NCBI RefSeq assembly: GCF_000332335.1
Contig: NZ_KB235948.1
Span: 623,379-687,378, forward strand
Origin: Kamptonema formosum PCC 10802
GTDB lineage: Bacteria; Cyanobacteriota; Cyanobacteriia; Cyanobacteriales; Oscillatoriaceae
Reading direction: 5' to 3'
DNA: 64,000 bases
Shown here: piece by piece, positions 25,107-32,770 of the stretch
Layout: the number at the start of each line of letters is the position of its first letter
Position numbering within the stretch: the first letter of the stretch is position 1
The notes under the pieces: model-generated
Seen by the model: the letters and a program-made list of their open reading frames with translations, nothing else
What the model was told of the DNA's origin: nothing
Databases searched by the model: none
Made by a program: the position numbers and the translations under genes

Positions 25107-28100
25107 ATGAGTCGGGATGCGTTGGTGGTGGGCATCAATTCTTATCCTTTTATGTCGGCTCTCAACAAACCGGCAGGGGATGCAGAGGACATTGCCCGCA
25201 TTCTGGAAACCAGGGGTGACTTTTTGGTGCGGCGGTTGCCCGAAACCCGTCAAGGGGCAGCTTTGCGCGTCAATCCCGAACCCAACCCCCAAGAGGTGAC
25301 TCAAAAAGTTCTGGAAGAGGCGATTGTCCAACTCTTCAACCCCGGGGGAGACAGTATCCCGGAGACAGCCTTGCTGTTTTTTGCCGGTCACGGGGTGCGC
25401 AAAACTAGAGGTGGCCCCACAGACGGCTTTTTAGCCGCCAGCGATACCAATCCGAAAAAAGAAGCGTGGGGAGTGTCGCTGAAGTGGTTGCGGGAGTTGC
25501 TGCAGGAAAGTCAGGTGCGCCAGCAAATTGTCTGGCTGGACTGCTGCTATGCTGGAGAATTCTTCAATTTTGACGAAGCCGATCCAGGAGAGCGGGGGCG
25601 CGGGCGCGACCGGTGTTTTATCGCCGCCTGCCGCAAATTCGAGCCGGCTTACGAACAGCTGACCGGCACGCACGGGGTGCTGACGGGAGCGCTCTTGCAA
25701 GCACTCGATCCAGAGCGCCAACTCGACGGGGTGGCAACCAATTACACTCTAACCGATTTTATCAATCAACTGTCAGGAGTTCCCCAGCGCCCGATCTGCC
25801 GCAACTCTGGCGGGCAAATCCTCCTCACCGGCAGCCCCGCCGCGCCCCAGAGAGTCCGCCAGCAGGAGGGCGTCTGCCCCTATCGCGGGCTGCGATATTT
25901 TGATTTTAATCAAGAAGACCCCCAATATTTCTGCGGGCGGACAGAACTCACCGACCGGCTCGTGGAGGGAGCTCGCCAGGGGAATTTTCTGGCAGTGTTG
26001 GGGGCGTCGGGGAGTGGCAAATCTTCCCTGCTGAGGGCGGGATTGTTACACCAGCTGAAGCTGGGGCAGAAGTTATCGGAAAGCAACCGCTGGAAAATCT
26101 ACCCGCCCTTCACCCCTGGAAACCATCCCCTCCAGAGTTTAGCGCAGGTGTTTGTGGAGCCTGGACTGTCAGCGGTTGACCGCGCGGCGCAGTTTAAAAA
26201 AGCGCAGGATCTGATTGCGGCGGGCGCTGAGGGGTTAAAGTGCCTGATTGCCACTGCGGACGCGCCCCGCACTGTGCTGGCCATCGATCAGTTTGAGGAG
26301 GTTTTTACCTTATGCGATGAGGCGGAACGGCAGCAGTTTTTTGAGTGCTTGCTGGGGGCGCTGGATGGGGAGGCGGACAGCGGCAAATCCGCTTTTTTCC
26401 TGGTGCTGGCGATGCGGGCGGATTTCCTTGGCAAGTGTGCGGATTATGCCGGATTGGCGGCTCGAATTGAGAGGCATAAGCTGCTGGTGACGCCGATGCA
26501 GGAGGAGGAGTTAAGGGAAGCGATTGTCAAACCGGCTGAGCGAGTGCGCCTGGAAATCGAGCGGGAACTGGTGGACGAGATTGTTGCCGATGCCCGAGGT
26601 CCGGGGAATTTGCCCCTGGTGCAGTACGCGCTGACGCTGCTGTGGGAACAGCGGGCGCTCAACCGGCTGACGCTTTCGGAATACAAACGCTCCGGTGGGG
26701 TGAGGGGGGCGCTGAAAAAACGCGCCGATGAAGTCTATGAATTACTGTCGCCAGAGGAGCAGTTAGTTGCCAAGCAGATTTTTCTGGAATTGACCCAGTT
26801 AGGGGAGGGCACCGAGGACACTCGCCGGCTGGTGTTTAAAGAGGATTTGGTCGGGAGGTTGCTGGCGGGGAACGACAGATCGCGCGCATCTGCCGGTGTG
26901 GTGGAGCGGGCGATCGAGAAATTGGCGGAGGCGCGGTTGGTGGTGGTTGGGGAAGTGCGAGCGCGGGGGGATAGTGCCGGTGAGGTGCCGGTGGTGGATG
27001 TCGCCCACGAAACCCTGATCCGCCACTGGCCACTGTTGCGCCAGTGGGTGGATGAAAACCGCTCGGCACTCCGGCAAAAACGGGTTATTGAGGCAGCGGC
27101 GCAGGAGTGGCGAGAGAAAGGCAAGCGGGGAGATTACCTGCTCGGCGGGTTAAAACTGGCGGAAGCTGAGGGGTTTCTCCAGAATCATGCGGCGGCGCTC
27201 TCGCTGTCGGAGCCAGATCGGGAATTTGTTGGCAAAAGTATTAGTCGCCGGCGAAACAATCGCATGTTGACGGTTGGCATATTTGCCACCGTGTTGATAG
27301 TGGTGACTGGACTCTGGCTGAAGGCTGAACGAGATGCCACGATTGCCACCCTGCGCGAAAAAGCCGCGCGTTCGGATAAAATGCGGTCGGTTCAGCCGGT
27401 GGAGGCGCTCGTGCTGGCAATTCAGGCGACAGGCGAGAGTCAAGCGAAATTGCAGCAAGTGCTGCAGCCGGTTCAGTCCAGCTTACTCGCCGGTGTTCAA
27501 ACCCCCATCGAACAAAATCGCTTCCAAGGAGATCAGGGTGAGGTCACGTCTGTCGCCTTTAGCCCGGACGGCGAGTATATCGTCAGCGGCAGTCTTGACG
27601 GAACGGTGCGGTTGTGGAACCGCAAAGGCGAACTCATTGGCTCTCCCTTTGTCGGGCATCAGGGTGAGGTCAGGTCTGTCGCCTTTAGCCCTGACGGCGA
27701 GTCCATCGTCAGCGGCAGTTTTGACAACAGGGTGCGGTTGTGGAATCTCAAAGGCGAACCGATTGGCTCTCCCTTTGTCGGGCATCAGAGTGGGGTCAAT
27801 TCTGTCGCCTTTAGCCCTGACGGCGAGTCCATCGTCAGCGGCAGTTTTGACGGAACGGTGCGGTTGTGGAGCCGCAAAGGCGAACTCATTGGCTCTCCCT
27901 TTGTCGGGCATCAGAGTGGGGTCACGTCTGTCGCCTTTAGCCCCGACGGCGAGTCCATCGTCAGCGGCAGTGGTGACGGCACAGTGCGGTTGTGGAACCG
28001 CAAAGGCGAACCGATTGGCTCTCCCTTTGTCGGGCATCAGAGTGAGGTCAATTCTGTCGCCTTTAGCCCCGACGGGCAGACTATCGTCAGCGGTAGTCGT

Positions 28101-29399
28101 GACAAAACGCTGCGGTTGTGGAACCGCAAAGGCGAACTCATTGGCTCTCCCTTTGTCGGGCATCAGGATTATGTCAATTCTGTCGCCTTTAGCCCCGACG
28201 GTCAGTATATCGTCAGCGGCAGTTCTAACAGCACGGTGCGGTTGTGGAATCTCAAGGGCGAAGCGATTGGCTCTCCCTTTGTCGGGCATCAAAATTGGGT
28301 CAATTCTGTCGCTTTTAGCGCCGACGGCAAGTACATCGTCAGCGGCAGTTGGGACAAAACAGTGCGGTTGTGGGACCTCAAGGGCGAAGCGATTGGCTCT
28401 CCCTTTGTCGGGCATCAAAGTCCGGTCACGTCTGTCGCTTTTAGCCCCGACGGTCAGTCTATCGTCAGCGGCAGTTGGGACAAAACAGTGCGGTTGTGGA
28501 ACCGCAAAGGCGAAGCGATTAGCTCTCCCTTTGTCGGGCATCAGAATAATGTCGATTCTGTCGCTTTTAGCCCCAACGGCGAGTACATCGTCAGCGGTAG
28601 TCGTGACAAAACAGTGCGGTTGTGGAACCGCCAAGGCGAAGCGATTGGCTCTCCCTTTGTCGGGCATGAGTATGCGGTCAGTTCTGTCGCGTTTAGCCCC
28701 GACGGCGAGTACATCGTCAGCGGCAGTTCAGACGGCACAGTGCGGTTGTGGAACCGCAAGGGGGAACCGATTGGCTCTCCCTTTATCGGGCATCAGAATG
28801 ATGTCAATTCTGTCGCCTTTAGCCCCGACAGCGAGTACATCCTCAGCGGCAGTTGGGACAAAACGGTGCGGTTGTGGAACCGCAAAGGCGAAGCGATTGG
28901 CTCTCCCTTTGTTGGGCATCAGAGTTGGGTCAATTCTGTCGCGTTTAGCCCCGACGGCGAGTCCATCGTCAGCGGCAGTTCTGACAACACGGTGCGCTTG
29001 TGGAACCGCAAGGGCGAAGCGATTGGCACTCCCTTTGTCGGGCATCAAAATTCGGTCAATTCTGTCGCCTTTAGCCCCGACGGCGAGTACATCGTCAGCG
29101 GCAGTTGGGACAACACGGTGCGGTTGTGGAACCGCAAAGGCGAACCGATTGGTACTCCCTTTGTCGGGCATCAAAATTCGGTCAATTCTGTCGCCTTTAG
29201 CCCCGACGGCGAGTACATCGTCAGCGGCAGTTCTGACGAAACAGTGCGGTTGTGGCGCGTTGGCTGGAAAGCTTTGCTGCCATTGGCGTGCGACAGGTTG
29301 CGCGACCACCCTATTTTGAAAAACCCCGACACTGATGAGGCGAAGGGAGCGAAAGAGACTTGCGAAAAATACGTCTGGTCTAAACAGGAGAAAAGGTAA
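25107..29399 (+). CDS. Caspase-like peptidase / STAND NTPase / 14-repeat WD40 protein
   Basis: 1430 residues. Residues 1-~255 are a C14 caspase-like (metacaspase/orthocaspase type) domain with ALVVGINSY, catalytic His95 in FFAGHGVRK and Cys147 in WLDCCYAGEF. A STAND-type NTPase follows (CPYRGLRYFDFNQEDPQYFCGR, Walker A GASGSGKSS at ~299-307, Walker B RTVLAIDQFEEVF), with a helical region to ~700. A single membrane helix is likely at ~719-740 (MLTVGIFATVLIVVTGLWLKA). Residues ~810-1384 are 14 WD40 repeats of 41 residues (VNSVAFSPDGEYIVSGS...TVRLWNRKGEPIGSPFVGHQ), enough for two seven-bladed propellers. The design resembles regulated-protease conflict or cell-death switches: propeller senses, NTPase switches, protease acts. 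The operon opposite may supply partners. Confidence 0.95.
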   Translation: MSRDALVVGINSYPFMSALNKPAGDAEDIARILETRGDFLVRRLPETRQGAALRVNPEPNPQEVTQKVLEEAIVQLFNPGGDSIPETALLFFAGHGVRKTRGGPTDGFLAASDTNPKKEAWGVSLKWLRELLQESQVRQQIVWLDCCYAGEFFNFDEADPGERGRGRDRCFIAACRKFEPAYEQLTGTHGVLTGALLQALDPERQLDGVATNYTLTDFINQLSGVPQRPICRNSGGQILLTGSPAAPQRVRQQEGVCPYRGLRYFDFNQEDPQYFCGRTELTDRLVEGARQGNFLAVLGASGSGKSSLLRAGLLHQLKLGQKLSESNRWKIYPPFTPGNHPLQSLAQVFVEPGLSAVDRAAQFKKAQDLIAAGAEGLKCLIATADAPRTVLAIDQFEEVFTLCDEAERQQFFECLLGALDGEADSGKSAFFLVLAMRADFLGKCADYAGLAARIERHKLLVTPMQEEELREAIVKPAERVRLEIERELVDEIVADARGPGNLPLVQYALTLLWEQRALNRLTLSEYKRSGGVRGALKKRADEVYELLSPEEQLVAKQIFLELTQLGEGTEDTRRLVFKEDLVGRLLAGNDRSRASAGVVERAIEKLAEARLVVVGEVRARGDSAGEVPVVDVAHETLIRHWPLLRQWVDENRSALRQKRVIEAAAQEWREKGKRGDYLLGGLKLAEAEGFLQNHAAALSLSEPDREFVGKSISRRRNNRMLTVGIFATVLIVVTGLWLKAERDATIATLREKAARSDKMRSVQPVEALVLAIQATGESQAKLQQVLQPVQSSLLAGVQTPIEQNRFQGDQGEVTSVAFSPDGEYIVSGSLDGTVRLWNRKGELIGSPFVGHQGEVRSVAFSPDGESIVSGSFDNRVRLWNLKGEPIGSPFVGHQSGVNSVAFSPDGESIVSGSFDGTVRLWSRKGELIGSPFVGHQSGVTSVAFSPDGESIVSGSGDGTVRLWNRKGEPIGSPFVGHQSEVNSVAFSPDGQTIVSGSRDKTLRLWNRKGELIGSPFVGHQDYVNSVAFSPDGQYIVSGSSNSTVRLWNLKGEAIGSPFVGHQNWVNSVAFSADGKYIVSGSWDKTVRLWDLKGEAIGSPFVGHQSPVTSVAFSPDGQSIVSGSWDKTVRLWNRKGEAISSPFVGHQNNVDSVAFSPNGEYIVSGSRDKTVRLWNRQGEAIGSPFVGHEYAVSSVAFSPDGEYIVSGSSDGTVRLWNRKGEPIGSPFIGHQNDVNSVAFSPDSEYILSGSWDKTVRLWNRKGEAIGSPFVGHQSWVNSVAFSPDGESIVSGSSDNTVRLWNRKGEAIGTPFVGHQNSVNSVAFSPDGEYIVSGSWDNTVRLWNRKGEPIGTPFVGHQNSVNSVAFSPDGEYIVSGSSDETVRLWRVGWKALLPLACDRLRDHPILKNPDTDEAKGAKETCEKYVWSKQEKR
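27538..29259 (+). repeat. Fourteen 123-bp tandem repeats encoding WD40 blades
   Basis: The units have period 123 bases with strongly conserved stretches such as ggctctccctttgtcgggca and tctgtcgcctttagccc. The near-identity at synonymous sites shows recent amplification or gene conversion. Variation is concentrated in the two or three codons just before SVAF and in the strand-D turn. Confidence 0.9.
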
Positions 29400-29675
29400 A
29401 GCCCGACACGGATTTGAACGAGGCGGACACAACCCTCCGCTCAACCGTGTCTCCTTTGCCAGTCGTGCAGTTTTCTGCGCAGAGGGCAGTCCCCCGGAAT
29501 GCCGGCCCAGAATGCCGCCCCAGAATGCCGCCCCAGAATGCCCATTTTCAGGCTGCACCGGCATTCAATTTTTTGTTGATTTTTTGTTGACAGAATGCCC
29601 GCCCCTGTGCTATACTGAAATCGATGAGGAAGAACTGCCTGCCAATAGTCAATAGGGCAAAGAAGCCGGTGCGCC
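29400..29675. other. Spacer after the WD40 gene
   Basis: No gene is seen. A short run of three GAATGCCGSCCCA units (about 29498-29540) and a doubled tttttgttgat (29569-29590) are present. Confidence 0.45.
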
Positions 29676-29940
29676 GTTCGTAGTTGGGCTTCAGCCCAAA
29701 AGTTCGTAGTTGGGCTTCAGCCCAAAGTTCGTAGTTGGGCTTCAGCCCAAAAGTTCGTAGTTGGGCTTTAGCCCAAAAGTTCGTAGTTGGGCTTCAGCCC
29801 AAAGTTCGTAGTTGGGCTTCAGCCCAAAAGTTCGTAGTTGGGCTTTAGCCCAAAAGTTCGTAGTTGGGCTTCAGCCCAAAAGTTCGTAGTTGGGCTTTAG
29901 CCCAAAAGTTCGTAGTTGGGCTTTAGCCCAAAAGTTCGTA
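29676..29940. repeat. Tandem hairpin array, ten copies of a 26-27-bp unit
   Basis: The unit is aaagttcgtag plus the perfect hairpin TTGGGCTTCAGCCCAA (seven-base arms, two-base loop). I count ten complete units and an eleventh partial one. The loop is TC in some units and TT in others, and the linker alternates between 26 and 27 bases. There are no spacers, so it is not a CRISPR array. It lies between the WD40 gene and the small two-gene cassette. Confidence 0.9.
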
Positions 29941-30061
29941 ATACACCGGCAATCGTTACGCTTTGAGAGTGTAGCTATCCCACACCAATCGCAAGTATAC
30001 TAGCAATATCACCGGCATCCTGCTATTCTTCGCATGGCCAAAAATTCATCTACTGCAGCAC

Positions 30062-30370
30062 ATGACCAAAGGCCCAATTCCCGATGAGACTCCCAGCAAC
30101 CTACAGGAGCAACTCCTCCTAGAAGACGCACTAGCCGGCAATGCCAGACCCATTCAAGGCGGAGCCAGACGCCCACTGGGCGATGTTCCCCGACTTGTGG
30201 CTATCTATGGCGGTCAGCCCGAAGATTGGTTTAAAATGACCAGTAACGAAGCCTTTGTCATCAATGGAGCGTCCGTACAAGTCCATTGGTTCCGGAACAA
30301 TCAAACAGGTCAAAACGTTGAGATAAAATTCAAACGTAATTATCCCAAAACCGCCCCAAGAAACCAGTGA
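30062..30370 (+). CDS. Small protein, possible toxin-like domain, 102 aa
   Basis: MTKGPIPDETPSNLQEQLLLEDALAGN...DVPRLVAIYGGQPEDWFKMTSNEAFVINGASVQVHWFRNNQTGQNVEIKFKRN. The second half (PRLVAIYGG..DWxKM...VxVHWFRNxxTGxxVExKFKR) resembles short domains I have seen at the C-termini of polymorphic-toxin-like proteins. That resemblance is remembered, not computed. It has no signal peptide. It is 12 bases upstream of the 159-aa gene and so co-transcribed. It may be a free-standing toxin or a remnant of a larger protein; a purely structural role cannot be excluded. Confidence 0.55.
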   Translation: MTKGPIPDETPSNLQEQLLLEDALAGNARPIQGGARRPLGDVPRLVAIYGGQPEDWFKMTSNEAFVINGASVQVHWFRNNQTGQNVEIKFKRNYPKTAPRNQ

Positions 30371-30382
30371 GGTAAATAGATT

Positions 30383-30862
30383 ATGATAATTCGCTGTCTG
30401 GCTAAAACGGGCGCATATCTTCCTGAAAATTACCTAAACCCGTCTGTGTTTATCACCGAACGCACTGAGTTTAACCTGACGGTTGGGAAAGAATATATTG
30501 TCTACGCCTTTTACCAATGGAAAGGAGAGATATGGTACTATATCTGCGATGACAACTACACCTATTATCCCATGCAGAATCCCGCGCCGCTGTTTGAGGT
30601 GGTTGACGATAGGGTTTCCAAGTATTGGAGAGTGAAGCTATCCCCGAATGGCTTGCTAGAACTTGCATTCGAGGAGTGGTTTGCCGACCCCTATTTTTAC
30701 GACAAACTGACAGATCAGGAAGAAGCCGAGGTTTTGATTTTCGAGAAAGTCAAAGAGCGCATGGATGCGGAAGCGCTATCCCCCCAACCCTCACCGGCAG
30801 AGGGAGAATCCGAACAGCAAACCTCTCCGCCGGCGGTGCCGGTGGCTCCAGCTTTGGTTTAA
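30383..30862 (+). CDS. Hypothetical protein, 159 aa, cassette partner
   Basis: MIIRCLAKTGAYLPENYLNPSVFITERTEFNLTVGKEYIVYAFYQWKGEIWYYICDDNYTYYPMQNPAPLFEVVDDRVSKYWRVKLSPNGLLELAFEEWFADPYFYDKL... The protein is rich in aromatic residues, acidic, beta-type, with a Pro/Ser-rich tail. The layout (GKEYxVYxFxxWxGxxWYxIxDD, WPxxFFEVxDxRxSxYW) is reminiscent of small immunity proteins of contact-dependent systems, but I cannot name a family. It follows the 102-aa gene by 12 bases. A toxin-immunity reading of the pair is a hypothesis from size, order and composition. Confidence 0.6.
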   Translation: MIIRCLAKTGAYLPENYLNPSVFITERTEFNLTVGKEYIVYAFYQWKGEIWYYICDDNYTYYPMQNPAPLFEVVDDRVSKYWRVKLSPNGLLELAFEEWFADPYFYDKLTDQEEAEVLIFEKVKERMDAEALSPQPSPAEGESEQQTSPPAVPVAPALV

Positions 30863-30917
30863 TCAGCCCTAAATGCCGGCTCTCAGCAAAAGGCGAGCGC
30901 GGAAAGCCCCACCCACC

Positions 30918-31319
30918 TTACCAGATTGTATCCACACCGGCCTGTTGAATCTTGAGGTCGCGGCTAATTAGCGGCAAATCAAGACACAGCGCTGTAGCAG
31001 CGATGATGCGATCTGGCAGTTCCAGCATCTGAATCCGACCGGCTTGTTGCATCGCCCGCGCAACCTGCCGGTCGAAGGGAACCTCAACCAGTAAAGCATC
31101 CTGTTTTTCTACTTCCCCAAGAAGCCGGTCAAGAGTAGAGGCAGCAAGCCGTCCTTGCTCAATTAAGTATATAATCTCCGCCAGAGTAATAGACGAAAAC
31201 CCAACCGAGTCACCAGCTGCTCCTATCTGTTCTATCGTATTTCGGGCAGAGGTGGAGAGGCGATCGTCGGCAAAAATATACCAGATAACGGCGGCGGTAT
31301 CTGCAACGGCACGCAGCAC
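30918..31319 (-). CDS. vapC: VapC-type PIN-domain toxin
   Basis: 133 residues. Starts at GTG 31319, whose G is the last base of the antitoxin stop (TAGTG), with AAGGAGG seven bases upstream; the ATG at 31349 lies inside the antitoxin gene and is less likely. The PIN fold is shown by VADTAAVIWYIF (first acidic residue), ITLAEIIYLIEQGR (second), LELPDRIIAATALCLDLPLISRD (third and fourth). These residues bind Mg/Mn for RNA cleavage, usually of tRNA. It forms a type II toxin-antitoxin operon with the gene at 31319-31549. Confidence 0.9.
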   Translation of the reverse strand: MLRAVADTAAVIWYIFADDRLSTSARNTIEQIGAAGDSVGFSSITLAEIIYLIEQGRLAASTLDRLLGEVEKQDALLVEVPFDRQVARAMQQAGRIQMLELPDRIIAATALCLDLPLISRDLKIQQAGVDTIW

Positions 31320-31549
31320 TAAATATCCTCCTTGGGAAAGTTTGCCCATGCCTTGCGGCGAGCTTCCTCAATTTCCTCAGCGGACGGTGCTGAACCCAAG
31401 TCAGCACAAAGACCCCACAGTGAGCGGCGTTTAGCTGGTCGATTCTCGACTAACTCGCGCTCAATCTCAGGAGCGATTTGCTGGATTAAGCGCACTTTGT
31501 CCACCAGCGAAAGCTGCCTTGCCTGCTTGAGAACTTGCTCTAGAGTCAC
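31319..31549 (-). CDS. vapB: VapB-type antitoxin
   Basis: 76 residues from GTG 31549. MTLEQVLKQARQLSLVDKVRLIQQIAPEIERELVENRPAKRRSLWGLCADLGSAPSAEEIEEARRKAWANFP: a helical dimerisation part followed by a tail (SLWGLCADLG...IEEARRKAW) like those of cyanobacterial VapB-type antitoxins that bind PIN toxins. The stop overlaps the toxin start by one base, giving coupled translation. Such pairs normally repress their own promoter; no operator palindrome stands out upstream. Confidence 0.85.
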   Translation of the reverse strand: MTLEQVLKQARQLSLVDKVRLIQQIAPEIERELVENRPAKRRSLWGLCADLGSAPSAEEIEEARRKAWANFPKEDI

Positions 31550-31823
31550 AATTGTTTTCCAGCTTTACTTTACTTTTATAGCAGTAGCCACTTAGATGAG
31601 GACGTAGGACAGGCGTCTCGCCTGTCCCAGAAACCTTGGGGGCAGGCGAGACGCCTGCCCTACGCCTTCCCTCCGAGTGCGTGTCCTAAACTGACTGCCT
31701 ATTGCTATAATTGTAACTTTTTCTTGCTAAAAACATCAACGCCCACTTCTTTCTCCCCCTCCCCGCGTGCGGGGAAGGTGGGGCCCCCTCTGGGGATAAG
31801 GGGCTGGGGTAGGGGGGTGGGGT
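31550..31823. repeat. Spacer with 'ggcgagacgcctg' inverted repeat and G/C hairpin
   Basis: GTAGGACAGGCGTCTCGCC at 31605-31623 faces GGCGAGACGCCTGCCCTAC at 31644-31662, making a long stem; the core is shared with 777-862 and 46998. A cctccccgcgtgcggggaagg hairpin follows at about 31755-31775. No gene is visible. Confidence 0.6.
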
Positions 31824-32669
31824 TCAACCGGCAATCCCCAAAAACTCCCGCACCGGCTTCAAATACCCCTGCGGATCTTCCAGCATGGGAAAGTGCGCCG
31901 TATTTGGAATCATCACATACTCCACCTTCTCGCTGAGCCCCGCCGCCCGCCGGCCCATTTCTGCCGGTATAATCCTGTCATACTCTCCCGCCACCAGCAG
32001 CACCGGCACCCGCAGCTGAGCGAACTCTTCCGGCATCACCGTCGCCGCCTTCTCACTCACCGACGTAAAAATCGTCCCCAACGCCGCCTCGTAATCCGCC
32101 ATCAGGAAATCTTCCAAAAAGGCGCGACTTTCGGCACCGGCAATGGGGCGGCGCAAAAACCTGGCCATAAACAGCCGGTCAGCCAGAGGAATTCTCGCCA
32201 GCCATGCCGGTCGGAACCGCACCACTTGGCCACCCCATTTGTGAAACGCCTTAAACGCCCTCTCCTCGTACTCAAAAATGCCGCTGCATGTTAAAATCGC
32301 CCTCTCCACCCGCTCCCCATAGCGATTCAGGAACAGCGTCGCCACAGACGCCCCCATCGAATGGGCGTTCAAATACACCCGCTCCAGCCCCAACACATCC
32401 AGCAGCGCCACCAAATCTTCCGCGTAGGTTTCCAGCTCGTAGTCCAGTCCCGCCGGCTCCACCGGCAGCCGCGAGCGCCCAAACCCCCGCATGTCGTACA
32501 TAACACAATCGAACCAATTTGTCAAGGCTTTGGCGGTGCTTTCCCAGTAGCGACCCGAGCCGGCCCATCCGTGCACAAAAACCATCACCGGCTTCTTCTC
32601 CTCGGAAGCAGCCGGTGTCTTAATCCACTCACAGTAATGCTCAACGCCGCGAACTGTAATATAGGGCAT
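31824..32669 (-). CDS. Alpha/beta hydrolase
   Basis: 281 residues, cytosolic. HGWAGSGRYW near the N-terminus forms the oxyanion region. The nucleophile serine lies in the elbow NAHSMGAS, the acid in VAGEYDRIIP and the base in NTAHFPMLEDP. A cap of about 60 residues lies between strands 6 and 7 (FRPAWLARIPLADRLFMARFLRRP). Similar proteins in cyanobacteria act on small esters or haloalkane/epoxide-like substrates; none can be chosen here. It is convergent with nothing and lies 101 bases downstream of clpX on the same strand, so read-through from clpX is possible. Confidence 0.9.
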   Translation of the reverse strand: MPYITVRGVEHYCEWIKTPAASEEKKPVMVFVHGWAGSGRYWESTAKALTNWFDCVMYDMRGFGRSRLPVEPAGLDYELETYAEDLVALLDVLGLERVYLNAHSMGASVATLFLNRYGERVERAILTCSGIFEYEERAFKAFHKWGGQVVRFRPAWLARIPLADRLFMARFLRRPIAGAESRAFLEDFLMADYEAALGTIFTSVSEKAATVMPEEFAQLRVPVLLVAGEYDRIIPAEMGRRAAGLSEKVEYVMIPNTAHFPMLEDPQGYLKPVREFLGIAG

Positions 32670-32770
32670 CCTGACCGAGATAATTTCTAATTGTTCGTGG
32701 GCGAGGGGGGGGGTGGGGAATCGGGCACGGCGTGGAACAGATAGCCTGCGCCCTGCGCCCCGCGCCCAGG

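Noticed and set aside
29400-29460. tRNA gene on the minus strand (a cgttcaaatccg T-loop-like sequence)
   Set aside because: The T-arm does not pair and acceptor and anticodon arms cannot be formed.
27483-29564. Long frames on both strands opposite and beside the WD40 repeats
   Set aside because: Same cause: a 123-base repeat multiplies any stop-free frame. Only the frame with caspase, NTPase and WD40 motifs is protein-like.
29676-29940. CRISPR array
   Set aside because: Units are contiguous with no unique spacers and no cas genes nearby; it is a simple tandem hairpin array.
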